Source of the DNA: Microbacteriaceae bacterium
Lineage (GTDB): Bacteria > Actinomycetota > Actinomycetes > Actinomycetales > Microbacteriaceae
Direction: 5' to 3'
DNA: 64,000 nucleotides
NCBI GenBank assembly: GCA_009780695.1
Contig: WQZN01000002.1
Coordinates: 62,001-126,000 of the forward strand
Below, piece after piece: positions 42,311 to 51,272 of the stretch (position 1 is its first letter; each line of letters opens with the position of its first letter). The notes under the pieces were generated by a model. It saw only the letters and a list, made by a program, of their open reading frames with translations. It was not told where the DNA came from and searched no databases. Position numbers and translations under genes: made by a program.

Positions 42311-43648
42311 CTACGAGGCCGAGGAGATGAGCCCCTCGACCTCGGTCTTGAAGGCCGCGGCGGCGGCGGCCGGGGTGGCGCGGCCGAAGATCACGTCCTG
42401 CTCGTGGCGCTGGACGACGGCCGCGACGGTGCTCGTGCCCTTCGGGGGCACCGGCGGGACGTTCGTGACCTCGCTCTTGATCGACTCGAGGTAGTTGACC
42501 CCGATCTGGTCGGTCGCCGACAGCTTCGGCTGCACGACCGCGAGCACCGCCGGGTTGGCCGGGACCCCGCGTTCGGCGAGCTGCAGCGCACCTGCCGCCG
42601 TGCTGTTGAGGAAGTCGTTGATCAGGCCGCCCGCCTGCGCGGGCGCCTTCGACTGCGACGAGATCGACCAGTACATCGACGGCTTGAAGTACACGCCGTT
42701 CTTGGCCGACGAGCCGGCGGCGCTCGGAATGCGCAGCAGCACGACGTCGCCGCCGTTGGCCTGCTGGTACGCGGTGACCTGGTTGCTCCACATCCACTCC
42801 ATGGCGACCTTGTTCGTGCCGAACAGGGTCTGCTGGACGGCGGCCGCGATGTCGGTCGCGTACTCGTCCTTCGTGGGGCCGTCGCCCGAGGCGAACAGCT
42901 TCTGCACGAAGGCGAAGAAGCTCGTCAGGTTGTCGGTGGAGGCCCCGAGCTTGCCCGAGGCGGTGTAGAGCTGCTCGCCGCCGTTCTGGTAGAGCCAGAT
43001 CTTGAGCTCCTGGTCGGCACCGAACCAGTTGGTGCCGCGGAACTTGCCGCCCGAGCCCTGGGTGAGCTGGTGGCAGATGCTGAGGAAGTCGTCCCAGGTC
43101 CAGGTCTTGTCGTCGGGGAGGGCGACCCCGGCCTTGTCGAAGAGCGTCTTGTTCGCGCCGATCGCGTAGGCGTTGTTGCCGGTCGGGATGCCGTAGAGCT
43201 TGCCGTTCAGCGTGCCCGCCGCGAGCGTCGACTTGAGCGGGGCCGTGTCGATCGTGGCGACCTTGCTGAGGTCGAGCAGGGCGCCGCGGCCGCCGTACTC
43301 GGCGATGTACGCCTGGTCCATCTGGATGATGTCGGGGGCGGTGCCGCCGGCGACCTGCGTGGACAGCTTCGTCCAGTAGGTCGCCCACTCGCCGGGCTGC
43401 TGGGCGACGGTGATCGCGGGGTGCGCCGCCGTGTAGGCCTTGATGATCTGGTCGGTGTAGGCGTTGCGCACCGGGTTGCCCCAGAACGCGAAGGTCAGCG
43501 ACGCCTTCTTGAACTCGTCGGCGGTCGAGATCGACTTGTTGGATGCCGCGCCCGGTGTGGCGGACGTTCCGCAGGCGGCGAGCAGGAACGTGGCGCCGAG
43601 CCCCGTCACCGCCAGTCCGAACTGGCGACGGGAGAGCTGCTGTGACAT
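42311..43648 (-). CDS. ABC sugar transporter solute-binding lipoprotein (family 1)
   Basis: 445 aa. N-terminus 'SRRQFGLAVTGLGATFLLAA' followed by C26: twin-arginine motif (S6-R7-R8) plus lipobox LAAC, so a Tat-exported lipoprotein. Mature part is a MalE-like binding protein ('LTFAFWGNPVRNAYTDQIIK', 'GTAPDIIQMDQAYIAEYGGR', 'LYGIPTGNNAYAIGANKTLF'). Ligand unknown; the genomic setting suggests a uronate-type sugar or oligosaccharide. It is divergent from the two permease genes with LacI-type operators in the gap. ATG has AAGGAGG 5 nt upstream. Confidence 0.93.
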   Translation of the reverse strand: MSQQLSRRQFGLAVTGLGATFLLAACGTSATPGAASNKSISTADEFKKASLTFAFWGNPVRNAYTDQIIKAYTAAHPAITVAQQPGEWATYWTKLSTQVAGGTAPDIIQMDQAYIAEYGGRGALLDLSKVATIDTAPLKSTLAAGTLNGKLYGIPTGNNAYAIGANKTLFDKAGVALPDDKTWTWDDFLSICHQLTQGSGGKFRGTNWFGADQELKIWLYQNGGEQLYTASGKLGASTDNLTSFFAFVQKLFASGDGPTKDEYATDIAAAVQQTLFGTNKVAMEWMWSNQVTAYQQANGGDVVLLRIPSAAGSSAKNGVYFKPSMYWSISSQSKAPAQAGGLINDFLNSTAAGALQLAERGVPANPAVLAVVQPKLSATDQIGVNYLESIKSEVTNVPPVPPKGTSTVAAVVQRHEQDVIFGRATPAAAAAAFKTEVEGLISSAS

Positions 43649-43681
43649 ATGGCCTCCTTGCCATGCTGTGACACGGGGCGT

Positions 43682-43697
43682 GAGAAAGCGCTTCCTC
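43682..43697. promoter_or_regulatory. LacI-type operator upstream of the solute-binding protein gene
   Basis: GAGAAAGCGCTTCCTC, one mismatch from a perfect palindrome and matching the sites at 43837, 51214 and 56705. It starts 34 bp upstream of the start codon at 43648. Confidence 0.65.
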
Positions 43698-43836
43698 GCC
43701 CCTGTGCCGACATTATTCGGCGGTCCTTCGAGGGGTGTCAACACTTGCCACAGGCTTTGCACCGGCCGTGTTCCAACGCTGTAACGGCCTGTTGACGCCC
43801 TCCCCGTGCCTGGATATGGTGACAAGCCAGGCCTCT

Positions 43837-43852
43837 GAGTAAGCGGTTTCCC
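43837..43852. promoter_or_regulatory. LacI-type operator upstream of the permease genes
   Basis: GAGTAAGCGGTTTCCC, same core (RAAGCGSTTTC) as the other sites, 55 bp before the permease start at 43907. Confidence 0.6.
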
Positions 43853-43906
43853 GCACTCGCCGAGAGGTTGTCCGACCTGTGATCGACGATGACTGCAAGG
43901 GGTGGC

Positions 43907-44830
43907 GTGAGCGTCTTCGAGGAACTCCGTTCCGTCAAGAAGGGCGGCGCGACGGGCCGGCGCGAGAACCGCGCCGCGTTCTTCTTCCTGCTGCCGTGGC
44001 TGCTGGGGCTCGTGCTGATCACGGCGGGCCCGATGATCGCCTCGCTCGTGCTGTCGTTCACGGACTACAACCTGATCCAGGCGCCGAGCTTCATCGGCGC
44101 GCACAACTACGTGCGCATGTTCCAGGACCCCCGGCTGCTCAACTCGCTGCGGGTGACGTTCACCTACGTGTTCGTCTCGGTGCCGATCCAGCTCGTGGTC
44201 GCGCTCATCGCGGCCATGGTGCTGGACAAGGGCATGCGGGCGCTGCCGTTCTACCGCTCGGTGTTCTACCTGCCGAGCCTGCTCGGCTCCTCGGTCGCGG
44301 TGGCGATCCTGTGGCGGCAGATCTTCGGCCAGTCGGGCCTGGTCAACCAGCTGCTGGGCCACGTCGGCTTCCACAACCTGCCGGGGTGGATCTCGGACCC
44401 GAGGTGGGCGCTCGGCACCATCATCCTGCTCAACGTGTGGACCTTCGGCGCGCCGATGATCATCTTCCTCGCGGGCCTGAGGCAGATCCCGTCGATGTAC
44501 TACGAGGCGGCCTCGATCGACGGCGCCGGCCGCTGGACGAAGCTGTGGCGCGTGACGCTGCCGCTGCTCAGCCCGATCTTCTTCTTCAACATCCTGTTGC
44601 AGCTCATCGGCGCGTTCCAGTCGTTCACCCAGGCGTTCATCGTCTCGGGCGGCACGGGCGGCCCCTCGGACTCGACGATGTTCTATTCGCTGTATCTGTA
44701 CCAGCAGGGCTTCAACCAGTTCGACATGGGCTACGCCTCGGCGATGGCCTGGCTGCTGTTCCTGATCATCGCCGCGCTGTCGGGCGTGACGTTCCTCACC
44801 TCGAAGTACTGGGTGTTCTATGACAACTGA
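43907..44830 (+). CDS. ABC sugar transporter permease 1 (MalF/UgpA-like)
   Basis: 307 aa inner-membrane permease with six predicted helices and the EAA loop 'YEAASIDGAGRWTKLWRVTL'. The N-terminus 'ENRAAFFFLLPWLLGLVLIT' begins the first helix. GTG 43907 preferred (AAGGGG 4 nt upstream); ATG 43889 is the alternative. The stop region overlaps the next permease start by 11 bp. No ATPase gene is in the cluster, so a shared MsmK/UgpC-type ATPase elsewhere is expected. Confidence 0.93.
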   Translation: MSVFEELRSVKKGGATGRRENRAAFFFLLPWLLGLVLITAGPMIASLVLSFTDYNLIQAPSFIGAHNYVRMFQDPRLLNSLRVTFTYVFVSVPIQLVVALIAAMVLDKGMRALPFYRSVFYLPSLLGSSVAVAILWRQIFGQSGLVNQLLGHVGFHNLPGWISDPRWALGTIILLNVWTFGAPMIIFLAGLRQIPSMYYEAASIDGAGRWTKLWRVTLPLLSPIFFFNILLQLIGAFQSFTQAFIVSGGTGGPSDSTMFYSLYLYQQGFNQFDMGYASAMAWLLFLIIAALSGVTFLTSKYWVFYDN

Positions 44831-45713
44831 GCGACTGAACCTGCCGACCGTGCGCTCCAAGCCGTGGCTGGCGCGGGTCGGCGTGTGGCAGGGCGTGCGC
44901 GGCATCCTCAAGCACGTCGTGATGCTCGCGTTCGTGGTGGTGATGATCTACCCGCTGGTCTGGATGGTCGTCAGCTCGCTGCGCCCGAACAACGAGATCT
45001 TCCTCAACCCGAGCATCATCCCGGACCACTTCGACTGGTCGAACTACACCAAGGGCTGGGTGGCGCTGACCTCGCCGTTCGGCGTCTATCTGATCAACTC
45101 GGTCGTCATCGTGATCGGCGCGATCCTCGGCAACCTGTTCGCGTGCACGCTCGCCGCCTATGCGTTCGCCCGGCTCGAGTTCCGGTTCAAGCGCGTGGCG
45201 TTCACGATCATGCTGCTGACGATCATGCTGCCGTTCCAGGTCACGCTCGTGCCGCAGTACATCATGTTCTCGTTCGTGCACCTGCTGAACACGGTGTGGC
45301 CGCTGATCCTGCCGAAGATCCTCGGCACGGACTCGTTCTTCATCTTCCTGATGGTGCAGTTCATCCGCGGCATCCCGAAGGAGCTCGACGAGGCCGCGCG
45401 CATCGACGGCTGCGGCCACCCGCGCATCTTCCTGCGGGTGATCGTGCCGCTGATGACGCCGGCGCTCGCGACGACGACGATCTTCACGTTCATCTGGATG
45501 TGGAACGAGTTCTTCGCCCCGATCATCTACCTGACCCAGCCGCAGAACTTCACGGTGCAGCTCGCGCTGGGCCAGTTCATCGACAGTCAGACGGGCGGCA
45601 ACTGGGGGCAGCTGTTCGCGATGTCGGTCGTGTCGCTCATCCCCGTGTTCATCGGCTTCGTCGTCGGGCAGCGCTTCCTGATCCGCGGCATCGCCACCAC
45701 GGGCATCAAGTAG
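44820..45713 (+). CDS. ABC sugar transporter permease 2 (MalG/UgpE-like)
   Basis: 297 aa permease with six helices and EAA loop 'DEAARIDGCGHPRIFLRVIV'. It forms the heterodimeric channel with the preceding permease and is translationally coupled to it (11-bp overlap). The C-terminus ends 'GIATTGIK', the typical end of CUT1-family MalG-like proteins. The stop lies 23 bp from the convergent oxidoreductase stop with no obvious terminator. Confidence 0.94.
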   Translation: MTTERLNLPTVRSKPWLARVGVWQGVRGILKHVVMLAFVVVMIYPLVWMVVSSLRPNNEIFLNPSIIPDHFDWSNYTKGWVALTSPFGVYLINSVVIVIGAILGNLFACTLAAYAFARLEFRFKRVAFTIMLLTIMLPFQVTLVPQYIMFSFVHLLNTVWPLILPKILGTDSFFIFLMVQFIRGIPKELDEAARIDGCGHPRIFLRVIVPLMTPALATTTIFTFIWMWNEFFAPIIYLTQPQNFTVQLALGQFIDSQTGGNWGQLFAMSVVSLIPVFIGFVVGQRFLIRGIATTGIK

Positions 45714-45736
45714 CAGGCGTCACCCGGCGCGGCGCG

Positions 45737-46870
45737 TCAGCCGCGCGCCCAGGGCAGGCCGAGCTCGCGGAACAGCGCGCCGCGGTCGGCGGCCTGCGCG
45801 ATCGCGGAATCGATGCCCGTGATGACGGGATGCCGGGCCTCGCCGGCGCCGTGCCACGTGACGTGCCCGGGGCCGATCGGGGTGGCATCCGCAGCCAGCC
45901 GCATCGCCTCGACCACGCGCAGGAACGCGCCGGTGGCCGCGAGCGGCACCCGCAGCGGCGCGCCGGTCGCGCGATGGTCGAGCAGGTTCTCGAGCAGGTC
46001 CGCGCGGCCGAAGGTCAGCCGGCCCTCGGCGGTCGTCACGACGTCGGTCGTGTACGAGAACGCGGCGGATGCCGCGGCGCCGCGCACCGTGACGACGGCC
46101 CCGCGGTCGGGTGCCTCGGCGAGCTCGGGCGGGGCACACAGCGTCAGCGCGGCGGTCACGGTCGGCAGGCCGCGGCCCGTGATGCGCAGCGTGGTCGTGT
46201 CGTCCGCCTCGATGTCGTTCACGCGGTACGCGTCGACCTCGACCCGGTCGACGCTCGCCGTCGTGTCGTACCCCGCGATGCGCAGGGCCGTCGCGATCGC
46301 GTGCGCGAGCGGGTTGGTCGCGACGCCGTCGACGACGGGATACCCGTCGAGGCTGCGGCGGCCCGCCCAGCGCGCGCGGGCCCAGTAGGACAGCGGGCGG
46401 CTCCACAGCCCGGTCGCGGCGACCGACTCGACGGGGCCGAGGTGCAGGGCATCCGCCCGGAACGCCGCGATCGCCGCCGAGCCGAGGCTCTGGAAGCCGA
46501 CCTGGGCAGCGCGGCCGGTGTCGCCCTGCGTCGCGAGCAGGCGGTCGAACTCGGCCATGGTCGGCACGGGCGGCTTCTCGAGCAGCACGTCGGCCCCCGC
46601 CCGCATCGCCTGCTCGGCGAGCGCGGCGTGCGTGTGCAGGGGAGTGGCGACGATCACGACGTCGATGTCGCCGAGGGCGAGCGCATCGGCGAGGTCCGAG
46701 AACAGGGGCGCGTCGCCGAAGCGGGCGGCATCGGGGGCGGATGCCGCGACCGCCGGGTCGACGAGCGCGGCGATCTGCAGCCGGCCCGCGGCGCTCAGCC
46801 GCCGCGCGTTCTCGAGGTGCACGCGGCCGTAGCCGCCGATTCCGGTGATGACGACGCGTGGTGCAGTCAC
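45737..46870 (-). CDS. Gfo/Idh/MocA-family NAD(P)-dependent oxidoreductase (first)
   Basis: 377 aa sugar/polyol dehydrogenase-type protein. N-terminal Rossmann fold with 'VVITGIGGYGRVHLENARRL' (GxGxxG variant), 'VDVVIVATPLHTHAALAEQA'-like strand-helix (seen as DIDVVIVATPLHTHAA) and the catalytic-region 'DVLLEKPPVP' (EKP). C-terminal domain about 130-377 includes 'DGVATNPLAHAIATAL', where the His/Asn pair could be catalytic. GTG start. A GAAA-GTTTC inverted motif upstream at 46951 may be an operator. Substrate likely a sugar acid or derivative imported by the adjacent ABC system (inference). Confidence 0.88.
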   Translation of the reverse strand: MTAPRVVITGIGGYGRVHLENARRLSAAGRLQIAALVDPAVAASAPDAARFGDAPLFSDLADALALGDIDVVIVATPLHTHAALAEQAMRAGADVLLEKPPVPTMAEFDRLLATQGDTGRAAQVGFQSLGSAAIAAFRADALHLGPVESVAATGLWSRPLSYWARARWAGRRSLDGYPVVDGVATNPLAHAIATALRIAGYDTTASVDRVEVDAYRVNDIEADDTTTLRITGRGLPTVTAALTLCAPPELAEAPDRGAVVTVRGAAASAAFSYTTDVVTTAEGRLTFGRADLLENLLDHRATGAPLRVPLAATGAFLRVVEAMRLAADATPIGPGHVTWHGAGEARHPVITGIDSAIAQAADRGALFRELGLPWARG

Positions 46871-46950
46871 GGTTCGATCCTCTCGCCGGTTGCCAGTTTT
46901 GCCGCGACCGTCGCGCCGCGAAGGGTGCGATGAACGCGGAACCCGGGCCC

Positions 46951-46963
46951 GAAAGGCGGTTTC
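46951..46963. promoter_or_regulatory. Imperfect LacI-like operator candidate
   Basis: GAAAGGCGGTTTC: the half-sites of the regional operator with one extra base in the centre, 80 bp upstream of the oxidoreductase start at 46870. Weaker than the four exact-spacing sites. Confidence 0.35.
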
Positions 46964-46984
46964 TGCACCCCTCGCGGGCGTCGA

Positions 46985-48046
46985 TCAGGCGAAGCGGATG
47001 CCGAGGCCGCGGCTCGGGCCGCCGAAGACGCGCCCCGCCCCGAACTCGACGCCCGAGGGCTCCACGAGCGCACCGAGCTCGGCGAACGCGGCCGACTCCA
47101 CGTGCTCGATGCGCGTGGGCACCTCGAGTGCGAAGGCGAGCTGGGCGGAGAGCTCGGGCAGCAGGTGCAGGGCGAGCTCGGCCCCGGCATCCTGCACCCG
47201 CCTCGCGATGCGCGACGCCGGGGTGAGCCCGCCGACGCGGATGACGTTGGGCTGCAGCACGTCCGCGGCGCCCGCCTCGAGGAACTCGGCGAAGCGGTAC
47301 TCGGTGTGCAGGTTCTCGCCGACCGCGATGCGCACGCCCGTCTCGCGCTTGAGCGCCACGTGCCCGAGCAGGTCGTCGGCGCGCAGCGGTTCCTCGAGCC
47401 ACGCGATGTCGAGCGGTTCGAACGCGGCGACGGCGTCGACCGCGTGGGCGAGGTCCCAGCGCTGGTTCGCGTCGACCATGAGCTGCCGGTCCGGCCCGAT
47501 CACCTCGCGCACCGCCTGCAGACGGTCGACGTCCTCGGCGAGCGACGGCTTGCCGACCTTGACCTTGACCGCGCCGAAGCCCGCCGCGACCCAGCGCTCG
47601 GCCTGCGCGACGAGCTCGTCGATCGGGTAGTCCAGGTTGACGCCCGAGCCGTAGGCCTCGAGCGCGTCGTGCCGGCGGCCGAGCAGCTCGGGCACGCCGA
47701 CGCCCGCGCGGCGCGCGGCGAGGTCCCACAGGGCGGTGTCGAGCCCCGCCATCGCGATGGTCGTGATTCCGCCGCCGCCGGCCTCGTGCAGGTGTCGCCA
47801 GAGCTCGTCCCAGAGCCCGGCCGAGGCGGGCCGGCCCACGGCGAAGGCCGAGATCTCGGCATCCAGCAGCGCCGCGACCGCGGTCGCGCCGATCGACGGG
47901 GTCCACGAGAAGCCGAAGCCCTGGGCCCCGTCCGATGCGGTCACGACGACCTCGACGACCGACAGCCCGGTGACGTCGGGCCCCCACGGCCGCAGCAGCG
48001 GGATGCGGATGAGGCGGGTGCGGATGCCCGAGATCACGGCGTTCAC
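46985..48046 (-). CDS. Enolase-superfamily enzyme (mandelate racemase/muconate lactonizing group)
   Basis: 353 aa. N-terminal capping domain, then TIM barrel with 'AGFGAVKVKVGKPSLAEDVD' (KxK base), metal ligands in 'LMVDANQRWD', 'IAWLEEPL' and 'RIAVGENLHTEYRFAEFLEA', and the His of 'LALHLLPELSAQ'. The Asp that usually pairs with that His reads Asn ('ADVLQPNVIRVGG'). This is the signature of an acid-sugar dehydratase or galactarolactone cycloisomerase-like enzyme; the adjacent KDG-dehydratase-like gene supports a hexarate route (inference). GTG start overlaps the upstream stop (GTGA). Confidence 0.87.
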   Translation of the reverse strand: MNAVISGIRTRLIRIPLLRPWGPDVTGLSVVEVVVTASDGAQGFGFSWTPSIGATAVAALLDAEISAFAVGRPASAGLWDELWRHLHEAGGGGITTIAMAGLDTALWDLAARRAGVGVPELLGRRHDALEAYGSGVNLDYPIDELVAQAERWVAAGFGAVKVKVGKPSLAEDVDRLQAVREVIGPDRQLMVDANQRWDLAHAVDAVAAFEPLDIAWLEEPLRADDLLGHVALKRETGVRIAVGENLHTEYRFAEFLEAGAADVLQPNVIRVGGLTPASRIARRVQDAGAELALHLLPELSAQLAFALEVPTRIEHVESAAFAELGALVEPSGVEFGAGRVFGGPSRGLGIRFA

Positions 48047-48951
48047 AGCAGCGCGCGCCCCGCCGCCAGCAGCGCCTCGAGTCGCGCGGTCTGCTCCGCG
48101 GTCGGGTCGGTGAGCGGCGGCCGCACGCCGCCGGCCGCAAGGCCGCCGAGCCGCACGCCGGCCTTGACGAGCGCGACGGCGAAGCCGGGCGTCTCGTCGC
48201 GCAGGCGCACGAGCGGAACGTAGAACCGGTCGAGGAACAGCTGCTGGCGCGCGGAATCGCCGTCGCGGTAGGCGGCGTAGAACCCGTTCGCGATCTCGGG
48301 CGCCATCGCGAAGACGGCCGACGAGTACAGCGGCACGCCGATGGCGCGATAGGCCGTCTGGCTGAGCTCGGCGGTCAAGAGGCCGTTGAAGAACTGCAGG
48401 TCGCGGCCGGCGCGCGCGGCGGCGAGCACGAAGCGCTGCATGAGCGCGACATCCCCCACCCCGTCCTTGATGCCGGCCACGAGCTCGTGCTGCAGCAGCC
48501 GCTCGACGGTCTGCTCGGTGAGCGCGGCGTTCGCCCGGTGGTAGGCGATGACGGGCAGTCCGGATGCCTCGGCGACGGCCTCGACGTACGCGGCGACCCC
48601 GCCCTGCGCACCCTGCACGAGATACGGCGGCATGACGAGCAGGCCCGCGGCGCCGGCGTCGGCCGCGGCGGCCGCGACCTCGCGCGCGTGGCCGAGCGGG
48701 CCGCCGGCTCCGGCGAGCACGGGCACGCGGCCCGCTGCGGCCTCGACAGAGACCCGCACCGCGGCGGCGGCCTCGGACGCCGAGAGGGCGTGGAACTCGC
48801 CCGTGCCGCACGCGGCGAAGACGCCGGCGGCGCCGGCGTCCACCCCACCCGCGACGTGCGCCGCGAGGGCGTCGAGATCGACGCGGTCGGACGCGTCGAA
48901 GGGCGTGACCGGGAAGAACAGCACGCCGTCGGCGAAGGGGAAGACGGTCAT
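48043..48951 (-). CDS. 5-dehydro-4-deoxyglucarate dehydratase-like (DapA-superfamily) enzyme
   Basis: 302 aa class I aldolase-fold enzyme. 'LFFPVTPFDASDRVDLDALA', 'VFAACGTGEFHALSASEAAA', 'LPVIAYHRANAALTEQTVER' and the Schiff-base lysine in 'LVAGIKDGVGDVALMQRFV' follow the KDG-dehydratase (KdgD) branch; GTGEF and the Tyr-His-Arg-x-Asn segment separate it from true DapA. Expected reaction: 5-keto-4-deoxyglucarate to 2-oxoglutarate semialdehyde plus CO2. Coupled by ATGA to the SDR gene and by GTGA to the enolase-superfamily gene, so the three are one translational unit. Confidence 0.87.
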   Translation of the reverse strand: MTVFPFADGVLFFPVTPFDASDRVDLDALAAHVAGGVDAGAAGVFAACGTGEFHALSASEAAAAVRVSVEAAAGRVPVLAGAGGPLGHAREVAAAAADAGAAGLLVMPPYLVQGAQGGVAAYVEAVAEASGLPVIAYHRANAALTEQTVERLLQHELVAGIKDGVGDVALMQRFVLAAARAGRDLQFFNGLLTAELSQTAYRAIGVPLYSSAVFAMAPEIANGFYAAYRDGDSARQQLFLDRFYVPLVRLRDETPGFAVALVKAGVRLGGLAAGGVRPPLTDPTAEQTARLEALLAAGRALL

Positions 48952-49856
48952 GCGGTGAGCTCCTTGTCGTCTGCGGCGGCGAGCTCGGTGCGCCAGCTGC
49001 GCCGAGCCCTCCAGCCCAGCAGGCGCTCGGCGAGCGCGCTCGAGAACACGGGGTCGGTGTCGCCGAGCGAGCCGGCGAGCCCGGCCGCCTCGGGGACGTG
49101 CTCGGCGAGCGCCGCAGGTACCGGGCCGCGCACCATCGAGTCGGCCGCGCCGACGAAGAACACGGCGCCGTTGGGCGCGGCATCCGGCTGCGTCAGCCAC
49201 GCGAGCACGAACTCGCCCGCGTCGCGCGCATCGAGATAGTTGAACAGCGAGACGGCCGCGAGCGCGGGGTCGTCGAGGCGCTCGGCGACGGTGTGGCCCT
49301 GCTGGGTCGGCGCGCCCTCCCATTCCTCGGGAGCGATGACATAGCAGGGGCGGAACGCGCCGAGCCGCAGGGGAGTGGCGGCGCGCACCTCGGCGGCGAT
49401 GAGCCCCTCGATCGCGACCTTCGCGAGCGCGTAGGCGTTCCAGGGGGCGAGCGGATGCCCCTCCGTCAGCGGCAGCGCGGCCGGCTCCCACCCCGTCGGG
49501 GCGTTGTAGCCGATGACCGTGGGGCTGCTCGAGATGAGCACCGTGCCGACGCCGGCCTGCTTCGCGGCATCCAGCACGGCGAACGCGAGCGAGGTGTTGG
49601 TGCGGAAGATGACGTCGTCGGGCGCGCTGAACGGCACCGCGATCGCGGCGAGGTGCACGATCGCGTCGACGTCGTGCTCGCGCAGCACGTCGACGAGCGT
49701 CTCGGGGCCGCCGAGCTCGCGCACGATCTGCAGGGCCGGCAGGCCGGGGGCGGCGACGCGGTCGACGGAGACGACGTCGTGACCCGCACCGGTCAGCACC
49801 GAGACCACGCTGCGCCCCAGCCGGCCCGCGCCCCCCGTGACGAGGTAGCGGCTCAC
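48948..49856 (-). CDS. Extended short-chain dehydrogenase (NAD-dependent epimerase/dehydratase family)
   Basis: 302 aa Rossmann protein. 'RYLVTGGAGRLGRSVVSVLT' (GxxGxxG), 'IVHLAAIAVPFSAPDDVIFR', the Ser-rich 'TVLISSSPTVIGYN', and the catalytic pair in 'PWNAYALAKVAIEGLIAAE' (YxxxK). It occupies the position where hexuronate catabolic operons carry uronate dehydrogenase, and could oxidise a uronate to its lactone, but the sequence differs enough from Udh that I do not name it. GTG start overlaps the upstream oxidoreductase stop. Confidence 0.85.
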   Translation of the reverse strand: MSRYLVTGGAGRLGRSVVSVLTGAGHDVVSVDRVAAPGLPALQIVRELGGPETLVDVLREHDVDAIVHLAAIAVPFSAPDDVIFRTNTSLAFAVLDAAKQAGVGTVLISSSPTVIGYNAPTGWEPAALPLTEGHPLAPWNAYALAKVAIEGLIAAEVRAATPLRLGAFRPCYVIAPEEWEGAPTQQGHTVAERLDDPALAAVSLFNYLDARDAGEFVLAWLTQPDAAPNGAVFFVGAADSMVRGPVPAALAEHVPEAAGLAGSLGDTDPVFSSALAERLLGWRARRSWRTELAAADDKELTA

Positions 49857-51190
49857 AGCTCGACGCCCAGGTCGAGCTCGGCGACCCGCACGGCGTCGCC
49901 CGTGGCGAGCGAGCGGTTGCCCGCGAGGCCCACGGCGACCGAGCGCACGCCGTCGACCCAGGTCGCGGCGTGGCCGTAGGGGTCCTCGCCGACGCCGAGG
50001 AACACGTCGCGCAGCAGGCGCGCGTCGCCGCCGCCGTGCCCGCCTTCGCCTGCGGGGATCGGAACCTCGCGCGCGAGCTCGAAGTGCTTCTGCACCACGA
50101 GGCGCTCGCCGACGGGGCGCGCGCCCTCGTGCACGACGAGCTCGGGGTGCGCGCTCGGGTCGACGACGGGGCGGCCCGTGTCCTCGCTGATGATGACGGC
50201 CCCGCGCTCGATGACGCTGAGCTCGGCGCGACCCTTGGTGCCGTTGACGTGCACCGTGTAGCCCTCCCACGGCGAGTGCGCGTTGAGCGAGTACGACATC
50301 GACGAGCCGCGCGCGTAGTCGACGACGAGCGACAGGTTGTCCTCGATCGTGATGCCGGGGTCGAAGACGTCGCGGTCGCGCAGATAGCCGTCGTGCGACT
50401 CGGTGTCGTAGTACAGGGCCTTGAGCTGCGGGTCGTCGCGCAGATCGAGGCTGAACGCGTCGCGCAGCGGCGAGTCGACGGAGCCGCGCTCGGGGCGCGC
50501 ACCGAGCCCGCGGGATGCCGCGGCGTCGGCGCCGTAGAAGCGCAGGCCCCCGCTCGCGAACACCCGGCTCGGGGCATCCGCCAGCCACCAGTTGACGAGG
50601 TCGAAGTGGTGGCTCGCCTTGTGGATCAGCAGGCCGCCCGAGTTCTTCTTCTGGCGGTGCCAGCGGCGGAAGTAGTCGGCGCCGTGCGCGGTGTCGAGCA
50701 CCCACTCGAAGTGCACCGAGGTGACCTCGCCGATCTCGCCCGAGGCGATGACCTGCTTGAGCGCGGTGTTGCGCGGCGAGTAGCGGTAGTTGAACGTGAT
50801 CGTCACCGAGCGGCCCGTGCGCTCGGCGGCCTCGGCGATGGCGCGCACGCCGTCTTCCGAGGTCGTCAGCGGCTTCTCGGTGATCGCGTCGGCGCCGGCC
50901 TCGAGCGCCGTGACGATGTAGCCCGCGTGCGTGAAGTCGGGGGAGGTGACGATGACCCGGTCGATCGCGTGCGCCGCAACGGCCGCGGCGAGGTCGGCCG
51001 GGGCGAACCGGGCGGGCGCCGCGACGCCCTGCGCGGCGAGCCGCGCCTCGTGGTAGTCGAGGCGGCCCTGATTCGTGTCGGCCCAGGCGACGAGCTCGGC
51101 GACGTCGGCGTGGGCGCCGGCGATCGCGTCGAGGTACATGTGGGCGCGCGAGCCGGTTCCGACGATCGCGTAGCGGGTGCGGGTGGTCAT
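49853..51190 (-). CDS. Gfo/Idh/MocA-family oxidoreductase (second, long form)
   Basis: 445 aa. 'RYAIVGTGSRAHMYLDAIAG' (GTGxR NAD-binding variant), 'IDRVIVTSPDFTHAGYIVTA', 'GADAITEKPLTTSEDGVRAI' (EKP) and 'GLLIHKASHHFDLVNWWLAD', the last containing the His-x3-Asp pair typical of the family. The ~80-residue C-terminal extension is common in the long glycoside/sugar-acid-associated subfamily. First gene of the minus-strand operon 46985-51190; a LacI operator lies 24 bp upstream of its ATG. Confidence 0.9.
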   Translation of the reverse strand: MTTRTRYAIVGTGSRAHMYLDAIAGAHADVAELVAWADTNQGRLDYHEARLAAQGVAAPARFAPADLAAAVAAHAIDRVIVTSPDFTHAGYIVTALEAGADAITEKPLTTSEDGVRAIAEAAERTGRSVTITFNYRYSPRNTALKQVIASGEIGEVTSVHFEWVLDTAHGADYFRRWHRQKKNSGGLLIHKASHHFDLVNWWLADAPSRVFASGGLRFYGADAAASRGLGARPERGSVDSPLRDAFSLDLRDDPQLKALYYDTESHDGYLRDRDVFDPGITIEDNLSLVVDYARGSSMSYSLNAHSPWEGYTVHVNGTKGRAELSVIERGAVIISEDTGRPVVDPSAHPELVVHEGARPVGERLVVQKHFELAREVPIPAGEGGHGGGDARLLRDVFLGVGEDPYGHAATWVDGVRSVAVGLAGNRSLATGDAVRVAELDLGVEL

Positions 51191-51213
51191 CTCTGTCCTC
51201 GTGTCGAAGCGTC

Positions 51214-51229
51214 GTGAAAGCGGTTTCTC
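51214..51229. promoter_or_regulatory. LacI-type operator between the catabolic operon and its LacI gene
   Basis: GTGAAAGCGGTTTCTC, near-palindromic and matching the other regional sites. In this position one bound repressor can control the operon (start 51190) and its own gene (start 51273). Confidence 0.7.
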
Positions 51230-51272
51230 GCGTCTGATTGATTGTCGTGACGCTTCATGGGAATGTCAATCC

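Noticed and set aside
42311-45713. Missing ATPase gene of the sugar ABC transporter as a deletion
   Set aside because: CUT1 sugar importers of actinobacteria commonly share one MsmK/UgpC-type ATPase encoded elsewhere, so absence here is normal.
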